64,000 nucleotides of DNA from Thalassotalea ponticola (GCF_041379045.1 NZ_CP166871.1:2666001-2730000), one strand, 5' to 3'. Counted from the stretch's first letter, positions 9,186 to 19,147 are shown. Notes: a model not told the origin generated them from the sequence alone. Numbers and translations are program-made.

Positions 9186-10288
9186 GGTGTTTGACCTCGT
9201 AAAGTAAGTAACTTGCTGATGTAATCTTCGCGGTTGGTATAACCACCGGCTAAGTGTCTAAAGCCGCTAAATCCAGTGCGAGCGTGTAATGCTCGCCAGT
9301 TATCAAACCATACGGCTCGACCGGGTTGTAATTGGAAGTTAATTTGAAAAGCGGGATCGTTGAGTAATTTTTGAAACAATCCATAGGCGTGATAGAACGC
9401 TTTTTGCTGTTCGTCGCTCAACATAAATGGACTTCGGTCGTAATTATTGAAACAAATTTGCTCAAAATCGCCGGCGCTATTTTCGGTGATCACAGGGTGC
9501 TGACCGCGCAACTGGATGCCTGGCTCAATATAATGAGCCGGAACTTTCACTTGGGTTAATGTTTGGTACGCACTCGGATCTTCATCTTTTATCACTTGTG
9601 CTATTTTAAAGCCGTCAGCAAACTGATTAAAACCGCCCTCACCATCAAAAGCCAAACAGTGCAATAACTGTAACCCCGGAGGGTCAATGGTATAAGTTCC
9701 ATCGGTGTGTAAGCCAATGCCAACACTTGTATATGCGCTGTCACTATGAGCTTGATTGTTAGAAAAATCCCATAACCCGCCGAAAACCGTTTCGCGAATA
9801 TAACCGACTTGCTCTAGTAATTTTTTTGTCGCTTGCATGTCCGAAGGCATGCCTGAAAACGTCACCACGCCATACGCTTCTATGGCTTCTAAAACGGCGA
9901 GAAAAGACGCTTCGCTATCAACAACTTGTTGGTAATCAAAATCGGGCACATCGTTTTGTAATTCGCTAGCCCATAATCGATACGCCGGCTTAGACGCAGG
10001 CGTTACCGCCATTTGGTACAGAAAGTCAGCGCGGTATTCACTGACAATGTCATCATCAGTCCAAAGAATACGCAAAACTGCACCGTCGTCGCTTGCTGAT
10101 ACTCGAGTGGCAGCAGTCGACGGTGGTAGCGAGAATGTATCGACATCGCGCTGCATGGTACTTGGATTGAGACTGGTTTTATCGGTACTGTGATCGCGTA
10201 GCCAAAACAAGCTAAATTGTTGGGTTTGATTATCGGCAAAAGTGATGCTAACCGCATCTCCCGCGCATTCACATTGCTTAATATACAT
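9173..10288 (-). CDS. Fe(II)/2-oxoglutarate dioxygenase of the gamma-butyrobetaine/trimethyllysine hydroxylase family
   Basis: A 371-residue TauD-superfamily oxygenase with the two-domain layout of BBOX and TMLD. The N-terminal domain (1-100) carries the FWLRDHS motif; the catalytic domain has the HxD iron ligands in GLHTDGTYTID, the distal His in WRALHART and the 2-oxoglutarate-binding Arg region in FRHLAGGYTNRED. The N-terminal domain lacks the Cys cluster (usually CPCSDC after LRDN) that binds zinc in eukaryotic BBOX; here the stretch reads STDKTS. It leads an overlapping block with an aldolase and an aldehyde dehydrogenase. It could hydroxylate trimethyllysine or gamma-butyrobetaine; the sequence alone does not decide. 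Confidence 0.82.
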   Translation of the reverse strand: MYIKQCECAGDAVSITFADNQTQQFSLFWLRDHSTDKTSLNPSTMQRDVDTFSLPPSTAATRVSASDDGAVLRILWTDDDIVSEYRADFLYQMAVTPASKPAYRLWASELQNDVPDFDYQQVVDSEASFLAVLEAIEAYGVVTFSGMPSDMQATKKLLEQVGYIRETVFGGLWDFSNNQAHSDSAYTSVGIGLHTDGTYTIDPPGLQLLHCLAFDGEGGFNQFADGFKIAQVIKDEDPSAYQTLTQVKVPAHYIEPGIQLRGQHPVITENSAGDFEQICFNNYDRSPFMLSDEQQKAFYHAYGLFQKLLNDPAFQINFQLQPGRAVWFDNWRALHARTGFSGFRHLAGGYTNREDYISKLLTLRGQTPWHN

Positions 10289-10804
10289 AAAAATTCCCTG
10301 AAAAAATTTACTGCACCTTGTCGTCCGCTAACAATAAACATTCGCACCCGATAACAAAAACGCTCCAACGACTGAGCTGACAGAGGCAAAATTTACCAAG
10401 CTAGTTCAATCCATTACGTGACGTTTGAGCTAATTTGCAGCACCGTAGGTGCATCAAAGTAAACAATATGACGACGTTTCTAATTAGTCCCACACTGTAA
10501 CAAAGCAAGATTTGCATTTCCATTACAAATCAAACTAAAACACAATTATCACAAGGTCTTACCTACGGTTGTAACAGCGACGACAAAACCGTTAGAGCCC
10601 GTTCACTGGAGCCACCAAAACCCGCTCTTATTCGTCAACAAAGGCAGGCCAGTAAGCCCGCTTAAAAACGACAATCAACATCAATGCATTAACCTAGACA
10701 ACACTGAGAATACAACTGGCATGGTTAAACTCAAGAGGGTGAAAGCATCATCAATCACTGGTACAATCGAGCGCAATATTACTCGTTCAAACCATAAAAC
10801 AATA
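10289..10804. other. Divergent intergenic region
   Basis: About 515 bp between the divergent dioxygenase and alkaline phosphatase genes; it should hold both promoters. The stretch around 10500-10550 (TGTAACAAAGC..., ATTACAAAT) is AT-rich and might bind PhoB, but no clean 18-bp Pho box is visible. I see no coding gene. Confidence 0.4.
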
Positions 10805-12340
10805 ATGAAACGCATATCCCTGTTACTGTTAGCCAGCGCCCTCACCACATCCATATCGTTTAACGCTTTTTCGCAAAATATTAAAAATGTGATTTTGCTT
10901 ATTGGTGACGGTATGGGACCACAACAAGTGAGTTTACTGGAAACCTATGCCCGCTTTAGTGAACAGTCCATTTACCAAAATCAACCAACGGCATTAAAAA
11001 CCCTCGCCGACAACGGTGTTATCGGCATGTCGCTTACCAACCCCAAGGAAGCCATTGTTGTTGACTCAGCTTGCTCAGCCACGATGTTAGCGGGTGGAAT
11101 AATGACCGCATCAGAAGTGATTGGTATTGATGCTAATGGAAATTATATCGAAACCATTTTAGAAAAAGCTCAACGCCTAGGCAAAGCAACGGGGTTAGTG
11201 TCGGATACGCGCTTGACCCATGCTACGCCGGCGGCATTTGCCGCACATCAAGCACATCGCTCACTGGAAAACAGTATTGCTGAAGATATGATTAACATCG
11301 CCCCTGATGTGATGTTGGCCGGTGGTTTACGCCATTTTATTCCTCAGTCCGTGAACAACAACCAGCAAATTCATCGCTCGTTCAGCGAGCTAACGCAACA
11401 CAGCTTTGAGATAAAATCTAAGCGCACCGATGACAAAGATCTCTTGTTGCAAGCGCAACAGCAAGGATATCAACTGGCCTTTAACCGCCACATGCTCGAG
11501 CAGGCTTCAGGCGACAAGTTACTGGGCTTATTTGCCAATTCGGCGATGATGGATGGCATAACTTACAGCCAGCGCAAGCACGACGAACAGCGACAACAAC
11601 CGTCGCTAGCAGAAATGACCAATAAAGCGTTAGATGTTTTATCGAAAACAGACAAAGGTTTCTTCTTAATGGTCGAGGGTGGCCAAATTGACTGGGCTGG
11701 ACACAGTAATGATGCCGGCACTATGTTGCATGAGCTAATCAAGTTTGACGAGACCATAAAGCTAGTATACGAATGGGCTAAACAGCGAACTGACACGCTG
11801 GTTGTGGTTACCGCCGACCACGAAACCGGTGGTTTTGGCTTTAGTTATTCATCACACAACGTACCGAGCCCTGAAGCTCGCAGCGGCAAAGCGTTTGCCA
11901 ACAGAGATTATGCACCGAAGAAAAACTTTGCATCGCTTGATATTTTAACCAAGCTCTATAACCAACAAAAAAGTTACGACAATATATTTGCCGAGTTTAA
12001 AAAACTCGACCAAGCCTCACAAACGGCGTCGACGCTTGCTTCGCTAGTAAATCAATACACTCAATTTCCGATCACCTCAGAGCAAGCAGAGCGTATTTTA
12101 GCGCGCCGCCCCGATACCACAAATGGCGATCAGTTAGACCGCATATACTCACAACACTACAACGTGCACTTACTGGGTAAGGCGCAATCGACTGAACAAA
12201 ATACGGTGTGGGGAACTGGTACCCATACTCATACACCGGTACCTGTTTTTGCTTGGGGGCCTAAAGAGCTCATTTTACCGCTGTCAACACTGATGCATCA
12301 CGCGACACTTGGGCAATACCTGCAAAGCCAGATAAAGTAA
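10805..12340 (+). CDS. PhoA-family alkaline phosphatase, periplasmic
   Basis: A phosphomonoesterase that frees phosphate in the periplasm. The start at 10805 gives a standard signal peptide (MKRISLLLLASALTTS, ending SFNAFSQ); the frame is open 28 codons further up but those residues are not signal-like. Active-site landmarks are IGDGMGPQQ (metal Asp), the nucleophile Ser in VVDSACSATM, HATPAAFAAH, EGGQIDWAGHSND, VTADHETGG and the C-terminal metal His in GTHTHTPVPV. At 511 residues it is slightly longer than E. coli PhoA. It is monocistronic. Confidence 0.92.
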   Translation: MKRISLLLLASALTTSISFNAFSQNIKNVILLIGDGMGPQQVSLLETYARFSEQSIYQNQPTALKTLADNGVIGMSLTNPKEAIVVDSACSATMLAGGIMTASEVIGIDANGNYIETILEKAQRLGKATGLVSDTRLTHATPAAFAAHQAHRSLENSIAEDMINIAPDVMLAGGLRHFIPQSVNNNQQIHRSFSELTQHSFEIKSKRTDDKDLLLQAQQQGYQLAFNRHMLEQASGDKLLGLFANSAMMDGITYSQRKHDEQRQQPSLAEMTNKALDVLSKTDKGFFLMVEGGQIDWAGHSNDAGTMLHELIKFDETIKLVYEWAKQRTDTLVVVTADHETGGFGFSYSSHNVPSPEARSGKAFANRDYAPKKNFASLDILTKLYNQQKSYDNIFAEFKKLDQASQTASTLASLVNQYTQFPITSEQAERILARRPDTTNGDQLDRIYSQHYNVHLLGKAQSTEQNTVWGTGTHTHTPVPVFAWGPKELILPLSTLMHHATLGQYLQSQIK

Positions 12341-12478
12341 CCAGTGATGGTGCTAATGGTGACTTAGAGTGAGTAAAATCTAACCGCGTGAAGCGCGCAT
12401 CGGCTTTCGCCAAGCCGCTTGCTGCGCTACGGCTTTTGTTGCGACTACCCTGTTATGTGATCAGAACAGCAACGATGT

Positions 12479-13624
12479 TCAGCTCTCAAGGTCTATCGCG
12501 CTCGGGGGGATCAGCACAAAATTACCAACGTGTTTTTTTTGCATGAACTCCCGTTGGGCTAATTCTATATCTTTTAGTGGGTACGTTTTTGCTAGTAGCG
12601 GTTTAATTTGCTGATTTTCAATGTAGCTGATCAGGTTAGTAAACACCGGCTCATCCCAAACAGTACAACCTATCAAGGTTAAATCCTTCAAGTAGAAGTC
12701 TCGCATGTCAAAGGTCACAATGGGGCCAGCTATGGCTCCTGATGATACGTAGCGCCCACCGCGTACCAATAATTTGAGTTGCTGTTCAAAGTCAGCGCCA
12801 GCAACATTGTCGATAATAACAGTAACGGCAGACTCACCGAGCTCACTGAGGAGATTGGTGCCTCGAGTGAAGACAACGTCGGCTCCCAAGTGCTGCACCG
12901 CGCTACATTTTTCTTTGCCTACAACAGCGATAACCCGAGCACCTCGCCTCTTTATCAGTTGTATTAAAGCCGAGCCAACGCCACCGGAAGCCCCTGTCAC
13001 CAGCACCACATCTTCAGCCGACACCTTGGCTCTGTGCACCATATTTTCGGCGGTGCCATAGGAGCACGGAATCGTTGCCAGTTCGGCATCGGTCCAATCG
13101 CTTCGAACCGCAAAGACTTCACTTGCTGGCACGGTGACATATTGCGCGAAGGCACCATCAAAATCAGATGCCATCCAGATATTATCAAGTGACTCAAAAC
13201 CTGATACGCGCATACACGATCGCACTAACACCCGTTGACCGATATCTGGGCTCTGTGCCCCTTCGCCATAAGCGACAACTTGACCGCAACAGTCAGTGCC
13301 TTGAATTAACGGAAATGGGGTTTTGTCATTCCAACCGCCATCTTCTACAACACTATTTTTCGGCACTGTTGAAACGTCTTTAGTGCTGTTTTTTACTGAC
13401 GATGAATACCAGCCCAAGCGCGTATTAATTTCGGTATTATTCACACCTGCTGCGAGCACTTTGATTAGCACCTCGTTGGCTCTTGGCGCGGGGATCGGTA
13501 CGTCAGCGTACTGCAACTTATCGTAGCCACCGTTGCCAGTGGTCACGACCGCTTTCATCGATGGATGCGTGTTATTCAATTCAAATCGATCAGGTTCGCT
13601 GTTTTGTAAGTAACTAAGGTTCAT
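12479..13624 (-). CDS. MDR-family (quinone oxidoreductase-like) alcohol dehydrogenase
   Basis: A medium-chain dehydrogenase/reductase of 381 residues. The GroES-like N-terminal domain starts near MKAVVTTGNGGYDKLQY; the Rossmann fold has VLVTGASGGVGSALIQL and binds NAD(P)H. The ATG at 13624 is chosen because AAGGGGAAATA precedes it; an internal ATG at 13558 matches the usual family start more closely. The catalytic-zinc pattern is not clear, so it may be a quinone- or enone-reductase type. Substrate unknown. Single gene, divergent from the BCCT transporter. Confidence 0.85.
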   Translation of the reverse strand: MNLSYLQNSEPDRFELNNTHPSMKAVVTTGNGGYDKLQYADVPIPAPRANEVLIKVLAAGVNNTEINTRLGWYSSSVKNSTKDVSTVPKNSVVEDGGWNDKTPFPLIQGTDCCGQVVAYGEGAQSPDIGQRVLVRSCMRVSGFESLDNIWMASDFDGAFAQYVTVPASEVFAVRSDWTDAELATIPCSYGTAENMVHRAKVSAEDVVLVTGASGGVGSALIQLIKRRGARVIAVVGKEKCSAVQHLGADVVFTRGTNLLSELGESAVTVIIDNVAGADFEQQLKLLVRGGRYVSSGAIAGPIVTFDMRDFYLKDLTLIGCTVWDEPVFTNLISYIENQQIKPLLAKTYPLKDIELAQREFMQKKHVGNFVLIPPSAIDLES

Positions 13625-13966
13625 TATTTCCCCTTCACTATATCTGCAGGTACGTGCAACTAACAGACAAAAGACTTGTACTCACGGGTCAACCGAGAAT
13701 TTTGACTGAAGACAATTAGCGACAAACTATTAACGACAATTTGTCGAACGCGCGATACCACGGTGCTGGCTATCGCCTCCATTAACTATAGTGGCTTTTA
13801 ACTACCTGCCACTAATATCTAAAAACCCATGATTGGTGCTCTTTGCATGCTAGAGCTCAATTAGGTCACGAGGTGCTCTTACCAAAACCGCTATTTATAA
13901 ACTAGGCTTAAGGCATGCTGAAATCACAAACGGGTAGATAAACACACCGCTAAGGAGTCATAGGCT
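13625..13966. other. Divergent intergenic region
   Basis: About 340 bp between the MDR oxidoreductase and the BCCT transporter. It probably carries both promoters. I see no recognisable operator or small gene. Confidence 0.35.
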
Positions 13967-15844
13967 ATGCCACTTCCACACTTAGAACGGATTGATCGCT
14001 TTACGTTTTTGTCTGCAATAGGTCTACTGCTCATCGTCACCATTCCACTGATTATTTGGCCAACTCAAGGGGCATTGTGGGTGGCTCATGCCAGATCATT
14101 TATGACAGACCAACTCGGTGGTCTCTACCTTTTATTGGGCTTGGCGTCGGTGTTATTTATGCTCTACGTTATTTTTAGTGATATTGGCAACATTCACTTA
14201 GGCGAGGTCGGTGAACGCCCTGAGTTTGCAACTGGTAGCTGGGCAGCCATGTTATTTTGCGGTGGTATTGGCGCCAGTATTTTATACTGGGCGCCATTAG
14301 AGTGGGTTTACTATTATCAAAATCCGCCATTTCAGGTAGAACCGGCTAGCGATGAGGCGGTGCGCTGGGCTGCAACCTATGGCATATTTCACTGGGGGTT
14401 TATCGCTTGGTCGATATATTTAATTCCAGCGATTCCCATTTCTTACTTTTTTTATGTGCGCAAAAATCCGGTACTGAAAATATCAACCGCTTTAATGCCA
14501 GTTATAGGTGAAAGCAGAGCCAACTCAACGTTGGGTAAACTGATTGACGTACTGTTTATATTTGGCTTGCTTGGCGGTGGGGCTACGACACTGGGTTTGG
14601 CGGCGCCATTAATTACTGAAGGGTTGAGTAACCTCACCGGTGCGCCGAAAACTATCGGTGTGCAAATTGGTGTGCTGCTGGTGTGTACCGCCCTGTTTGC
14701 TTATTCTGCCTATGCGGGGCTATCCAAAGGTATCAAGCTGTTATCTAATTTCAACTTTTGGGGAGCCTTGGCGTTACTGGCGTTTATTTTTATTGTCGGT
14801 CCAACGGTGTTTATGTTTGAAACAGGGCTAGACGCATTTGGTCGAATGCTCACTAACTTTTTTTCGATGGCGACATGGACCGAACCATTTGGCGGATTAG
14901 CGCAATTTAACAACACCCACTTTCCGCAAGATTGGACCATATTTTATTGGGCGTGGTGGTTAGTATTTGCGCCTAGCATGGGCTTGTTTATCGCCCGTAT
15001 ATCCCGGGGTAGAACTATTAAACAGATGATTGTCGGCTCGATATTTTTTGGCTCGATGGGCTGTTTTGTGTTTTTTATGGTGTTTGGTAATTACGGTCTT
15101 TACTTACAACTCTCTGGTGATCTGGATATGGTTGGTATACTCAACGAGCAAGGTCCCACTGCCGCCATTTTTGCCATGCTTGAAACGCTGCCGTTATCGA
15201 CCTTAGTGATAGCGGTCTTTACGTTACTTGCTATTGTCTTTACCGCAACCACCTTTGACTCAATATCGTATATTCTCGCTTCTGTTGTTCAATCTGATAT
15301 CGGTGAAGAGCCAATGCGTTGGAACCGCCTATTTTGGGCGTTCGCCTTGTCTTTTATGCCGGCAACACTGTTGTTCTTAGGTGGCCTAAACACCCTACAA
15401 ACTGCCGCCATCGTCGGCGGTTTGCCGTTACTGTTGATTGCCGTTATGCTCGCCTGGTCTGCTGTCAGCGCTGCGCGCATTGATTTAATGCACCACCCGG
15501 AATACCAGGATCCGGTAATAAATATCGAAGAATTACCCGATATATCACCTTGGTCAGACGAGGGCATTGCGTTAAAACGCTTTGAAACCAGCAGAGACAA
15601 AGCAACGGAAGCGGCACAAGCTCAACGCGATGCGCTTGACGCATTAATGGCATTTAAAGCTGAGTGCAATCAAGATGTTGACAGCCAATTAACCGAGGCA
15701 CAAGAAAAAACCTTGGCTAAGCTTGAGGCTGATGTTTTAGCCGCAGCGGAAAATAAAGCCGAGGCAACGCGTCGATCGCAAACGGCTTGGAGCGACTTTA
15801 TGCAAGCCAACGTTGAGCGCGATGCCAAATTAAAAGAACAATAA
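13967..15844 (+). CDS. BCCT-family betaine/carnitine/choline transporter
   Basis: An inner-membrane transporter for quaternary-ammonium compounds, with about 12 membrane helices over residues 15-500. The BCCT core is present: GGIGASILYWAPLEWVYYY, FHWGFIAWSIY and the Trp-rich YWAWWLVFAPSMGLFIARISRGR. The last 110 residues form a charged, probably coiled-coil cytoplasmic tail rich in Ala, Glu and Lys. A strong AAGGAG precedes the ATG. It lies 3.7 kb from the trimethyllysine/carnitine-like enzyme block, so import of trimethyllysine, carnitine or betaine is a reasonable but unproven guess. Confidence 0.92.
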   Translation: MPLPHLERIDRFTFLSAIGLLLIVTIPLIIWPTQGALWVAHARSFMTDQLGGLYLLLGLASVLFMLYVIFSDIGNIHLGEVGERPEFATGSWAAMLFCGGIGASILYWAPLEWVYYYQNPPFQVEPASDEAVRWAATYGIFHWGFIAWSIYLIPAIPISYFFYVRKNPVLKISTALMPVIGESRANSTLGKLIDVLFIFGLLGGGATTLGLAAPLITEGLSNLTGAPKTIGVQIGVLLVCTALFAYSAYAGLSKGIKLLSNFNFWGALALLAFIFIVGPTVFMFETGLDAFGRMLTNFFSMATWTEPFGGLAQFNNTHFPQDWTIFYWAWWLVFAPSMGLFIARISRGRTIKQMIVGSIFFGSMGCFVFFMVFGNYGLYLQLSGDLDMVGILNEQGPTAAIFAMLETLPLSTLVIAVFTLLAIVFTATTFDSISYILASVVQSDIGEEPMRWNRLFWAFALSFMPATLLFLGGLNTLQTAAIVGGLPLLLIAVMLAWSAVSAARIDLMHHPEYQDPVINIEELPDISPWSDEGIALKRFETSRDKATEAAQAQRDALDALMAFKAECNQDVDSQLTEAQEKTLAKLEADVLAAAENKAEATRRSQTAWSDFMQANVERDAKLKEQ

Positions 15845-16369
15845 AACCCAATTCGAGCACGGCGCAACCAACTCAGCACATGGTTTCGTTGCGTCGCCTA
15901 TTACCCCAATCGCAGTGCTAACTGCATCTGTATCTAGAGTAACAGTGCGATAACAGGGCTACTACCGAATAAACCTACTGATAACGAATGGAGTGTTTTT
16001 TTAAACGCTTTATCGCCTAGTAACTTCCTTCCCACTTAAAAATAGATACCCTTTACATATCATCCACATACACATTAATGGTGCTGTGTAGCTGCATTCA
16101 GTGACAACGAACCATGAATAGACGCTGAGCCGAGGTGTTTCAATTTGTTACAAACTGGGCGGTTGAAATAAGAGATACTTTTTGTCCAAAAAGCTTAATA
16201 GCCTCGCGATGAAGGCGAATTTCAGAGGCTGCGTTAGAGGGGTTCTGGTGTTGAAATTATTTGCGGTCGATGACAACGACACGCGCCCTATCAACGGTTA
16301 TTAGCCCACTAATCTAGCCCGAAGTTTTATAAATTAAGCCAATTGAATAAAGTTTTGATAAGGTAGTTT
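15845..16369. other. Intergenic region without recognised genes
   Basis: About 525 bp between the transporter and pectate-lyase genes. It is AT-rich near 16020-16080 and contains TTTGTTACAAAC-like dyad sequence at 16143-16158, a possible operator. No coding frame or RNA gene could be supported. Confidence 0.35.
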
Positions 16370-18403
16370 ATGTTTACAAAAATTATACGCTCGACACTGT
16401 CGTCGTTGTTGCTGGTGTTAGCCGTCACGGCGTGTTCCAGCGACGAACCAACAAGCGAAGATAATCTCGCGCGAAAAGTTGACGCTTTTTCATTTACAGC
16501 GCAGTACGAGCAACCTCTTAATACGCTGGTATCATCAAATCCTGTGGTTATATCGGGTGTTAAGTCAAAAGCCAAACTCAGTATTAGCAATGGTGAATAC
16601 GCCGTTAATGGCGCAGCCTTTACTAATAAAAGTGACTTTATCAGTAACGGCGATACGTTAGTGGTACGCGTATTAAGCGCAAACGATTATGAGCAGACCA
16701 CATCAGCATCGGTCGCTATTGGTGGTACCAAAGCAACATTTAAAGTAACAACGCGATCAAATCCACAACAAAGCGTTGTCGATACAACGCCAGATGCGTT
16801 TAGCTTTATCAATGCCACTGAACAAACACCATCATCGCAAACCACATCAAATAGCATTACCGTTACCGGTATTAACAGCGCCACACCTATAAGCATCACC
16901 GGTGGTCAGTACAGCGTTAATGACGGTGCGTACTCAGCCACACAGAGCACCGTGAACAATAACGATAAGGTAACCGTGCGGGTATTAAATTCAAGCGAAT
17001 TCAATACTGCCGTTACGGCAACCTTGTCTATTGGCGATATCAGTGCAACGTTTAAATCAACCACGAAGAGTGAGCAGCCTGTTGAGATTACCGATTCAAG
17101 CTTTCAAGGGTTTGTAGGTAACACAACAGGTGGCGCAGGTGGCCAAGTCATTAAAGTGACCAACTTAAACGCCAGTGGCCCAGGTAGCTTGCAATATGCC
17201 GTTGATCAGCCTGGTGCGCGTATTGTCGTTTTCGATGTATCTGGTGTTATTGATGGTGATATTACCATTAGTCACGGCGATTTAACCATTGCAGGGCAAA
17301 CGGCACCTGGTAATGAAGGGGTGACTATTCATGGTCACTTGTACACCCGCTATATTGCCGACCCGAATAACAGCTTTGGCAACATCATCGTCCAACACAT
17401 TAGAGTGCGTCCTCCTATTGGTCGAAAGTCGCCATCACAGCACGATGCCATTCAATTTACCTCGAACAACCACATCATCCTTGATCACGTAAGTACCTCG
17501 CATGCAATTGATGAGAATATTGATTTTTACACCGGGGCAAAAAACATTACCGTGCAGTGGTCTATTATCAGCTTTCCGCGCTATACCAGTCTTCACCCTA
17601 AAGGACTTGGTCACAATTACGGTATGATCAATGGGCCTGACGGTGGCGCAATTTCAGTACACCATAACCTATTTGCCCACAATAGACGACGTGCTCCGGC
17701 CATCGCTTATGGACCCGCTGATATTCGCAACAACGTGATTTACAACAGTCGAGAGGCCACAGTACACCACAACCCAGCAGATGGTGACTTCAATATCATC
17801 GGTAACTATTACATCGATGGCCCTAGTGAGACCTTGCTACCCCTGTGGTTAGATCCTGAAAACTCAAATCCACAACTGTCTTACTATTCGTTTGATAATT
17901 ATGTGGATGATCCAAATAAGCCGTATACCGGTTCGTTTGCTAACCCATTTGTCGAACTAACGGATTACTACTTTTATAAAAAAGGTGTGGTAACCGAAGA
18001 TATGTTTAACAACCAGCAGCCTATCGACTTTACTAATCTGCCGGGTTACGAGCCAATTACCACCCATAGCGCGGATATGGCGTATGAAAAAGTACTGCGT
18101 TGTGCTGGCGCATTTCCTCGTGACGCAACCGATCTTGCCGCTATCGACGATGTGATCAACCGAGCGGGTGAGTACAGTAATAATGAGCCTGTTTTATCAA
18201 GTCGTTCAACGTCGCGTGATACGGCATCACAAGACAGCGATAACGACGGTATGTTAAATAGCTTTGAACAAAATAACGGTCTTAACCCAAATGACCCAGA
18301 TGACATTCATACCGCAATGGGTAACGGAATGTCAGCAATTGAGGTGTTCTTGCAACAACGAGCAAAACAAATCATGGCTGACGCACCCGAATGCTTTGAA
18401 TAA
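16370..18403 (+). CDS. Pectate-lyase-like (parallel beta-helix) lipoprotein
   Basis: A 677-residue surface or periplasmic lipoprotein: signal with lipobox VTACSS. Two tandem repeats of about 95 residues follow (about 40-135 and 140-235, each from an FSF motif to an ATFK motif), probably Ig-like spacers. A PL1-type beta-helix domain (about 245-520) starts at GFVGNTTGGAGGQVIKV, with VVFDVSGVIDGDITI and ITVQWSIISFP. The C-terminus has a calcium-binding-type repeat (DSDNDGMLNSFE). Probable role is binding or cleavage of pectin or a similar algal polysaccharide. No other polysaccharide-degradation genes lie nearby. Confidence 0.82.
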   Translation: MFTKIIRSTLSSLLLVLAVTACSSDEPTSEDNLARKVDAFSFTAQYEQPLNTLVSSNPVVISGVKSKAKLSISNGEYAVNGAAFTNKSDFISNGDTLVVRVLSANDYEQTTSASVAIGGTKATFKVTTRSNPQQSVVDTTPDAFSFINATEQTPSSQTTSNSITVTGINSATPISITGGQYSVNDGAYSATQSTVNNNDKVTVRVLNSSEFNTAVTATLSIGDISATFKSTTKSEQPVEITDSSFQGFVGNTTGGAGGQVIKVTNLNASGPGSLQYAVDQPGARIVVFDVSGVIDGDITISHGDLTIAGQTAPGNEGVTIHGHLYTRYIADPNNSFGNIIVQHIRVRPPIGRKSPSQHDAIQFTSNNHIILDHVSTSHAIDENIDFYTGAKNITVQWSIISFPRYTSLHPKGLGHNYGMINGPDGGAISVHHNLFAHNRRRAPAIAYGPADIRNNVIYNSREATVHHNPADGDFNIIGNYYIDGPSETLLPLWLDPENSNPQLSYYSFDNYVDDPNKPYTGSFANPFVELTDYYFYKKGVVTEDMFNNQQPIDFTNLPGYEPITTHSADMAYEKVLRCAGAFPRDATDLAAIDDVINRAGEYSNNEPVLSSRSTSRDTASQDSDNDGMLNSFEQNNGLNPNDPDDIHTAMGNGMSAIEVFLQQRAKQIMADAPECFE

Positions 18404-18424
18404 ATAGCACAGAGAACGCTAGAA

Positions 18425-18454
18425 GGAGCCGCATCAATCGGCTCCTTTTGTTTT
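18425..18454 (+). terminator. Rho-independent terminator of the pectate-lyase gene
   Basis: GGAGCC-gcatcaatc-GGCTCC followed by TTTTGTTTT, 21 bp after the stop codon. Confidence 0.85.
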
Positions 18455-18781
18455 GCCCAAATAGCCTGCATCCCGATATTATCTCGACACCTCGCCTTGG
18501 CTATGCTGTATTTCTGCTCTTAGCTAAAGATAACCCTTTGATATCAAATCAGCTGTCAGGCGCTATCAGGATCGATATGAAGACTTGCCACAGTGCCTAC
18601 CAGATTTTACTGACACTGAGTAATAAAAGAGAAAACAAAAAAGCAGATACGGCCGAATAAGGCTCGCAGTATTCGTATACATTGCTATTCGATTAAATTA
18701 AAAAATAGCAACAAAGTTCAATCAAGCAAAGTTTAAGGTAAACTCAAAGCGACCTTGTAATAACGCCAAACCGTCTAAATT
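18455..18781. other. Intergenic region without recognised genes
   Basis: About 330 bp between the terminator and dgkA. A 70-codon plus-strand frame exists but has no ribosome-binding site and no protein-like composition. I see nothing else. Confidence 0.4.
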
Positions 18782-19147
18782 TTAGATCAGTATGGCGAGC
18801 CAAGTGAGACTGGCAATGACGATACTGACCAACACCGCAGCGGAGCCTAAATCTTTCGCCAGTCCAGATAAAGGGTGGATTTCTAGCCCTATTCTATCGA
18901 CCACAGCTTCTATCGCAGTATTTACTATTTCAGTAAAGATAATAAATAAAACCGCAATAATTAAAACGACCTGTTCGGTAAAACTGATATCAAACAAGAA
19001 TGTGATTGGAACACAAATCACAAGAAGAAAGAGTTCTTGAACAAACGCCTTTTCATTTTGAACTAACCAACGAAATGCTCTAATCGAGTTAAGGGTAGCA
19101 AGATAAATTCGCTTCAGGCCTTGAGGTTTGTTGTCACTATCAAACAT
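18782..19147 (-). CDS. dgkA: Diacylglycerol kinase
   Basis: A small integral inner-membrane kinase (121 residues, three membrane helices) that phosphorylates diacylglycerol left over from membrane-derived glucan synthesis. The family signature is clear: IFTEIVNTAIEAVVDRIG, then HPLSGLAKDLGSAAVLVSI. The N-terminal amphipathic segment (LKRIYLATLNSIRAFRWL) is also typical. Single gene at the chromosome/island border. Confidence 0.92.
   Translation of the reverse strand: MFDSDNKPQGLKRIYLATLNSIRAFRWLVQNEKAFVQELFLLVICVPITFLFDISFTEQVVLIIAVLFIIFTEIVNTAIEAVVDRIGLEIHPLSGLAKDLGSAAVLVSIVIASLTWLAILI

Noticed and set aside
10480..10560. Pho box before the alkaline phosphatase gene
   Set aside because: TGTAAC/TTACAA-like words are present, but not two properly spaced CTGTCAT-type repeats.
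18448..18660. 70-codon plus-strand frame after the pectate-lyase gene
   Set aside because: It begins inside the terminator, has no ribosome-binding site and no plausible composition.
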